This document shows positions 58,201 to 64,000 of a stretch of 64,000 bases of DNA, piece by piece; position 1 is the stretch's first letter, and each line of letters begins with the position of its first letter. The position numbers and the translations under genes were made by a program. The stretch spans positions 1,652,135 through 1,716,134 of the forward strand of contig BDSI01000011.1 of assembly GCA_003117195.1 (NCBI GenBank), in the 5' to 3' direction. This DNA is from Eudorina sp. 2006-703-Eu-15 (Eukaryota > Chlorophyta > Chlorophyceae > Chlamydomonadales > Volvocaceae). The notes under the pieces were generated by a model, which saw only the letters and a program-made list of their open reading frames with translations, was not told the DNA's origin and searched no databases.

Positions 58201-61200
58201 GCCAACCGCGTCTGGCCGCTGGCGGACATGGACGGCGGCGAGGGCGGCGCCGACTTTGAGGGCGGCGACGGCGACGGCGCGGGCGAGGGTGGCGTCACGA
58301 GCATGCTGCTGCAGCGCTTCCTGGACCTGCCCACGGCGGCGGACCAGGGCGGCAAGCTGAGGGCGGCGGGGGCGGGCAGCTGCCTCATGCAGGTCAGTGG
58401 AGGGGCAACAGAGTGAATCGGGGATGGGTGGAGACGTCGAGTGGAGTGGAATGGAGTGGAGGCCAGGCAGACCTGCGTCGGTACAGCTGCCAGAGGGTTT
58501 TGTGTGTTTGTGGGTTTGATGTATGTACACTTATGGACCCCAATACGTGTACACAATGGGGCAAGGGTGTCAGGCGGAAGGGCTCCTCCTGCGACCCGCC
58601 GGCCCGCCGACGGATTCACCTCCGCCTCGCACCGAACCCCCGGCGCGGGGCTCCAACCCAACGTCTCCAGCGCTCAAACACCAGGCGTGTAACGCCTGGC
58701 CCGACTGTGCCCTGTGGCCCTGTGTGCCCCTCCCCTGCTCCCCATGGTTCCCGACTGCAGGCTGTGCTGGAGGAGGTGAAGCGGGCCCTGGCCGACCCCT
58801 CGGACGCCCTGGGCAATGCGGACAGCGCCACCTCCTTCCTGGTCACCGCCGTGTTCCCCGCCCTCACGGACTACTACGACAACCACTGGCACAGCCACCT
58901 GGCCAAGCTGCCCAGCACGCCCACCACCCTGCTCACCAGTGAGAGGGGGCTGCGGGCGGGGCGAGGGGCAGCGTAGGTTACATTGTCATCATGTAGATTT
59001 CTGGTACCCGCCCCAGCAAACATGTATATGTTCGGACGTGTTGGATTTGGAAGGAGCGGCGGGAGCCCGTTCGCCTCTCCTCCTGCGTGCGGGCCACTCC
59101 GCCCGCACGGGGCCCAACCCAAGCCATCAACCTCCATATCCGCCTGCCTGCACGCCTGCACGCCTGTGGTGTCCAATCTCCCTCCTTGGCCTCCCGACCG
59201 CTCAGGTATGTTCAACCACCTGGTGGAGCTGTACGACAGCCTCAAGCGGCTCAAGGACGTGGCCAACAGCCAGTCGGTTAAGGCGGAGCTCAGGTGAGGC
59301 CTTCTCCCCCGGGTGGTTGGTTGGGGCCGGGAGGGTTGGAGAGCATCGCGCTAGGGAGGGGGGAAGGACGGCGTTTGGGCAATGGGCGGTGCCCTGCTTA
59401 CCCTGCCGAGGTTGGCGTTCCAGGTCGCGGCCGCATGGCTGCGCGCACACTGGTCCACCACTGCCGCCGTCCGGGTTCACTTTGAAGCTGCGCCACCTCC
59501 CTCACACGTGCACATCTTTGCCCTCACGCTCACCCTCAGCCCCTGCACCCCCCTCCGCCTCACATCCACCGTCCCACCCCCACCCGCCCGCCCCCTGCCC
59601 CGACCCAACACCTACACACATACCCCACCGCCCCGACCAGGCTGGCCATCGCCAACACGCGCGCCCTGCTGATCGCCATGCCGCCCGAGGCCAACACCTC
59701 GGACCGCGTCTTCGACCCGCAGCCGGGGGCCGCCGTCGCTGGGGTGGGGAAGACGTCGGCGCCCTCTACCAGCCAGCACACCGCCCTGACCGCCACCTCG
59801 CAGAAGGTGGTGCAGCGCGACTGGCTGCAGTACCTGGGTGCGCTGTCGGAGCGGGTCAACGTGGAGATCAACCTGCGCTCGTACGAGGTGGTGGAGGTGC
59901 TGCGGTCGGGGCCGCTGGTGGAGGCCATCAAGACGGCGGCGTCGTCGCTGGGCATGGGCGACGGGGAGGTCGTGTTCGAGCAGGTGCGGCGCCGGCTGCG
60001 GGGTGGTGGGCGTGGGGTGCAAGAGAGGGAGGAGGAAGGGGGATGCGGGGAGGGGGCGCGGGGAAGCGGCGCGGCGGGAGGCCGAAAGTGCCTGCTGAGG
60101 TGTGCGGTCTTGCCCTGGTGTCCCTGGACAGCCGATCCTGGACAGCGGTATCCCCAACCACCCCACTTTGCCGCTCTCTGCCGCACCTACACACGCGCAT
60201 CTCCTGGTCACCGCGCTCCCATGTCACCGCCCGTGACTGCAACCTCCCTCTTCCCCCATCCTCCCAACCGCCCTCCGTTCCACCGTTCCTCCATTTCCCC
60301 CCATCTCCGCCCCCAGGCCTCCCTGCTCCGCCTGGCGCGCATCCTGGCCGCCCGCTTCGGCCGCCTCATCCCCGGCACCTGCCCGCCCATGTGCTTCGAG
60401 AAGCTGGTGGAGATGCTCTGCGAGCTGCTGGGCAGCCGCAGCGGGCGCGAGGGCGCACCGGGTCGGGGCGTGGGGCCGCAGGACTGGAGCCCGGCGCTGA
60501 TGGTCAAGATGGTGCGGGCGGTGACCGCGGCCGCCTCCCTGGACGACGGGCGGGGGGCGGAGGACAATGTGGCGCTGAGGAACGCCTGGGCGTCGCTGGG
60601 GTGAGTGCGGGGCGGGACTGAGGGCTGGGGACTGTGTGTGTGTGGGGGGGGAGGGCAGGTATTCTGCGCCTTGCAGGTAGTCCCAGCTCTGGCAGCGCGC
60701 CAACGCATAGCGTGGTATGTTTTGTGGCCTGATCTGGCGCGCGTCCCTCCCCCCCCTCGCCTCGGCCCCCCTGCGGACTCCTCTCTGGCGCCAGGCTGGT
60801 GCGGGAGGGCGGCCAGGACGTCACGAGCAACTGGGAGAAGCCCCCGCCGGCGCTGCTGGCGTGGCGGCAGTGCAAGTACGACAAGCTGGGCGCCACTCGG
60901 GCGGCGGTGACGCTGCTTGCACACCCCATGCCGGAGGTGCAGCTGGAGGCGCTGCAGCTGCTGGACGTGCTGCTGCAGGTGTGTTTAGGAAAAGAATCCG
61001 CCCGCTACAGGTGTGTGATAAGCGAGGAAGTCGCCCGCGCGTGTGTGCGTGTGTGTCCCTGTTGGGGAAGGAGTTGCAACTGGGTGCTGCAGCATGTGGG
61101 TTATGATGAAAAGAGAAAAGGAACCCAGAATGGGTGGGGGCTGGGGCTGCCCGGCTGCATGCGGGGAGGGCGGGGAGGGACCCAGGCTTCCCCCCCCGCA

Positions 61201-64000
61201 CAGCCGCCCCCTGAACAATCTCCTGTGTCTCCTCTCCCGTCCCCTCTCCTGCCAGGGCGGCAACCGGGCCGTCCAGACCACCATCTATGACATCCTCAAG
61301 GACGGCTCCGAGCTCGCCGACACCGTGTTCGCCAACTTCAAGGCCGCCTTCGACCGGTGCCGCAAGTACGTCTCCCGCCGGGTGTTCGTACGCAACACGG
61401 GGGACAACAAGGCCAAGCGGAAGGACCTGGCCGAGGAGGCCAAGAAGGGTGAGTCCGGATCGGTAGGGGGGCGGGCCGGGCCGGGTCGGTGTCTCGCGGC
61501 TGCAAGGGCGGGTCCATGGCTCAGCAGCTGCCTTGACTGAATGCCCCACAGGCTCCGTGCCCTGGAGCCACAGCCGACGGTCTCGCCGTGTCGTCGTTAA
61601 CCGCTGTGCGATAACCACGTGTGCTGCCACCTCCCCCTCCCTCCCCTTCCCGTCGGTTGCCTCCCTACCCGCCCTCGCAGCTGTGACGGGAGCCGTCAAG
61701 TCGCTGCTCAGCGGGGGCTCCAGGGTGGCGGGAGTGGCGGGCGGGCTGGGCCTCAAGGTGGGTGGATCACTTGGCGGGCGGGCCGGAAATGGAGCGAGGG
61801 GGTCGCGAGGCGCATGCACGCGCGCCCTCCCTCTCCCCCTTGAACCACCCGCCACCTCCCGACACACGCCGTGCGGGAGGTCCCGCTGACCCGACTGCAA
61901 GTCCTGCCCTCCCGCGCCCCTCGCGGGCCCGGCAACCCCTGTCACCCAACACGGTCCATCACCCACGCCTCACCTCGTCTCGTCCATCTCCAGGCCGTCA
62001 AGATGGTTGCCGCCGCGCCCTCCGGCCTGGGCACCAAGATCTCCCAGACGGGCGACCAGCTCAAGACTGTGGCCAGCAAGGGGCTGATCAACGTGCGGGA
62101 GGCCTCGAGGCGGAGCCAAGTAGCCGCCTCGCGGAGCGGCAGCGGCTCCATGCCGGCGGTGCCAGAGGGGGCCCCGGCGCCTTCGGCGGCAGTCGCCCCG
62201 GTGGACACGGGCGCAGGTGGGCTGGGGCTGTTAGGGGCAGGGGAGAAAGGTGTGGATGGGGGCAGTAGAGGGAAGGGAGGGCAGGGGGGTTGCGCTCCTG
62301 CACCACACAGGCGGCAGCCGCCCGGGGGGTTAGCGGAGGTCCAACTGCCCCGACGCCAGGCGCGCGGTGTGCAGTCGCAACTTGTTCTCTCTCCCTCTCC
62401 CTACCCCCCCTCTCTCTCCCCTTCTATCCCTCTCTTTCCCCCGCTCTCTCCCTCTGTGTAAAGTCACACGCCTTGGATAGACGCAGTCCTTGCGCGACCT
62501 CTTTGACGCCCCCTCTCCCGTCTGGTCCGCAACCCCCGCTGCTGCCTTGCGCAGGCCGGCCCGCCTCCGCTCGCAGCCTGGGAGCGGGACGGCCTCCCCG
62601 CAGCTCCAGCAGCCGCCGGCAGCCGGACGCCGTCGAGGGTCCGGGCCCGGCGGCTGAGAGCCGGGAGCACGAGTGGGCCATTGTGGGGGCCGCGGATGCG
62701 GTCGTTGCCGGACGGGGGCCGCAGCAGCTGCGCAGCCTCAGCTCCGGCGCGTTGCGGACCGCGTCCAGCGCCGCACAGAGCAACATGCAGGGCCAGCAGC
62801 TGCTGCCCCAGCTGTCGAGGGCGCGAAGCGGGTACGGCAGGGATGAGGATGCCCAGTACGACGACGGCGACGAGGGTGAGCCCGGGTGGCTGCCGGGGAG
62901 CGTCAGCGGCGGCAGCCGCAGCGGCGGCAGCCGCAGCGTCAGCGGGCGGCTGCAGAGTCAGCGGCTCTTGCGGGGCCCAGGGCCAATGGCGGAGGCGATC
63001 GAGGTGAGGCGGGAGGGGACCCGGAGGGAGGCGACGGGGGCCCACAAGCCACAATCCAGCGGCTTGGCGGGCAACCCGCTCCTGTAGTGGCTCAATCTGG
63101 TTTGCCGCCGGGCCGGTCCCGGTTGGGGTTGCCAGTGGGCCTTGCTGGTGGTCATGGCTGTGCCCCTGGTGCCCCGCGGTCAGGATGGCGCCATGCTGAG
63201 CGAAGGGAGGGCGCCCCCTTGGGTTGGCCGCACGGCCTGCGTGTGCTCCAGGGACTTTCCTTGCCCAATGCTCTCGGTTGACAGCCGAGCGATGACCCCC
63301 TGTCGGTGACACTCGGCGGGCTCTCCCCGAGAGCATGTGGGCCGTGTTCGGTTGGTTGGTTGGTCGGTTGGTTGGTTGTTGATTCCCTCGGGCAATGCAA
63401 CGGGGTTGCGGGTTCCTTGCGGGTTGCGGGTTCCGGCCTGGTGCAACGCAACACCGTACCCAGCCGCGCCCTTTCCCCACGGCGTCGGCTCTGCAGGACG
63501 CGACCACCGTGGGCGGCGGTGCGGCCGAGGACGAGGACGAGGACGAGGTTCGGTGGGAGGACAAGGCGGCGCGGCTGAACGACGCCGAGAACGCCTTCGT
63601 GTACAACCAGGTGCTGCTCAAGGTGCTCAAGTCCATGGTGGAGGGACACTACAAGAGTGAGTGGCACCTCCGCGTTCGTTTACATCTGGGCATTGGACAT
63701 GGGTAAATTGAAGCCCAGAACACACGCCCGTGTGGGTGTGCGGGTGTGTGCCTTGGTGCATGTGGAGGAAGGGCAATGGGGGTGGGATGGGTGGGGATGG
63801 GGGCTGTACAGGAAGGGGATCAGGGCTGGGTGGAAGTGGGCTCTGGGCTTGACCGCCGCAGGTGGGGGCCAGCGGCGGCGCGGCCGCTGAAGAGGCGGTG
63901 CGCTTGTGTAATACGTCGAGTTCTGGGAGAACACACCTGCAATGCCCGAAAAGCACTTTCAGGCCGGGGTCGGGGAAGGCCTGGCGGTCAGTCGGAATCT
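43225..64000 (+). CDS. ITPR: inositol 1,4,5-trisphosphate receptor-like Ca2+ channel, N-terminal 38 exons (3' end off window)
   Basis: 38 exons join in frame to about 2,529 aa: 43225-43329, 44014-44079, 44771-44871, 45282-45429, 45648-45947, 46216-46473, 46897-47322, 47611-48030, 48726-48815, 49127-49246, 49648-49800, 50017-50433, 50661-50793, 50948-51027, 51435-51665, 52131-52349, 52679-52813, 53171-53250, 53501-53695, 54128-54273, 54576-54756, 54990-55137, 55500-55742, 56164-56286, 56531-56695, 57034-57133, 57446-57735, 58057-58392, 58761-58938, 59206-59293, 59641-59983, 60317-60600, 60795-60978, 61256-61448, 61681-61757, 61994-62216, 62555-63003, 63497-63656. The start MEDLASRCLKYGDTIYL matches the IP3R suppressor domain, as does PPDLKDCLFEV. 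MIR-type blocks follow (EGSWFQVFSGYRTK; LLRIRHIPTGTYLAAL). The helical RIH region includes YLAKYAAVV, RFVNFLRQIC, LPYTMRTYMLQ and LLQGGNRAVQTTIYDIL. IP3R order and spacing hold throughout. The pore domain lies beyond 64000. An internal Gly/Ala-rich insertion occupies about residues 506-600. Confidence 0.9.
44441..44690. repeat. 50-bp tandem repeat, five copies, in IP3R-like intron 2
   Basis: Units start at 44441, 44491, 44541, 44591 and 44641 with GCCGCTTAGCGGCTCGGGTC. They differ by single bases, indicating recent expansion. The units end about 80 bp before the acceptor of exon 3. Confidence 0.95.
44885..44960. repeat. GGAGGC/GGGGGAA purine-rich repeat in IP3R-like intron 3
   Basis: An 18-base GGAGGCGGAGGGGGAAGG-type unit is repeated about four times directly after the donor of exon 3. 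Confidence 0.85.
46798..46893. repeat. CTG/CTGCTG-rich tract ending at a splice acceptor
   Basis: A run rich in CTG triplets leads straight into the CAG acceptor of IP3R-like exon 7 (46897), serving as an unusual polypyrimidine tract. Confidence 0.8.
54783..54904. repeat. CCTG tetramer and CAT trinucleotide microsatellites in an IP3R-like intron
   Basis: A CCTG-rich run (54789-54858) is followed by a CATCATCAC run (54862-54903) in the intron between exons 21 and 22. Confidence 0.85.

Noticed and set aside
58816..60621. 601-aa plus frame
   Set aside because: It overlaps IP3R-like exons 29-32 in a different frame and crosses their introns. The spliced frame carries the family signature.

Overview
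This window is nuclear DNA from a eukaryote, most likely a chlorophyte green alga of the Chlamydomonadales (volvocine/Chlamydomonas type). The reasons are very GC-rich coding exons, many short GT-AG introns, a TGTAA-type poly(A) motif, abundant GC-rich minisatellites, and a gene set (secreted catalase-peroxidases, a chloroplast DUF2854 protein and an IP3-receptor-like channel) that fits such an alga. All gene models were built by hand from reading frames, splice sites and intron phases. Every multi-exon model reported as a gene keeps a continuous reading frame across all its junctions.

Left third (1-26.1 kb): a catalase-peroxidase (KatG) cluster. The first exon of one KatG gene lies on the minus strand at 297-463 and the rest is off the left edge. 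A complete 11-exon KatG (2237-7871, plus) is divergent from it. A second complete KatG (26078-20052, minus) faces the first tail to tail. Both complete proteins carry a signal peptide, the haem-pocket residues and the Trp-Tyr-Met residues that form the KatG cofactor. About 12 kb of non-genic and repeat DNA separates them. It holds a 40-bp perfect palindrome, a frameshifted coding relic, an unclassified repeat-borne gene set, a large inverted repeat (about 1.1-kb arms at 14831-15954 and 16771-17875) and three minisatellite arrays.

Middle (26.1-43.2 kb): a 3.9-kb gene-poor stretch with an AT-richer island and GC-rich hairpins. It is followed by a chloroplast DUF2854 protein gene (minus) that shares a short head-to-head promoter region with an eight-exon leucine-rich-repeat protein gene (plus). 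Next come a lipid-anchored-looking CaMK/CDPK-like kinase without EF hands (plus) and the spliceosomal core protein SmD1 (minus).

Right third (43.2-64 kb): the first 38 exons (about 2,529 residues) of an inositol 1,4,5-trisphosphate receptor-like Ca2+ release channel. It contains the N-terminal beta-trefoil/MIR region and the long RIH-type helical region. The transmembrane pore lies beyond the right edge. By eye, most residues that contact IP3 in animal receptors are not conserved.

The KatG genes would act on peroxide in the secretory pathway or outside the cell. The kinase and the IP3R-like channel both belong to Ca2+-signalling families, but nothing here shows that they work together.
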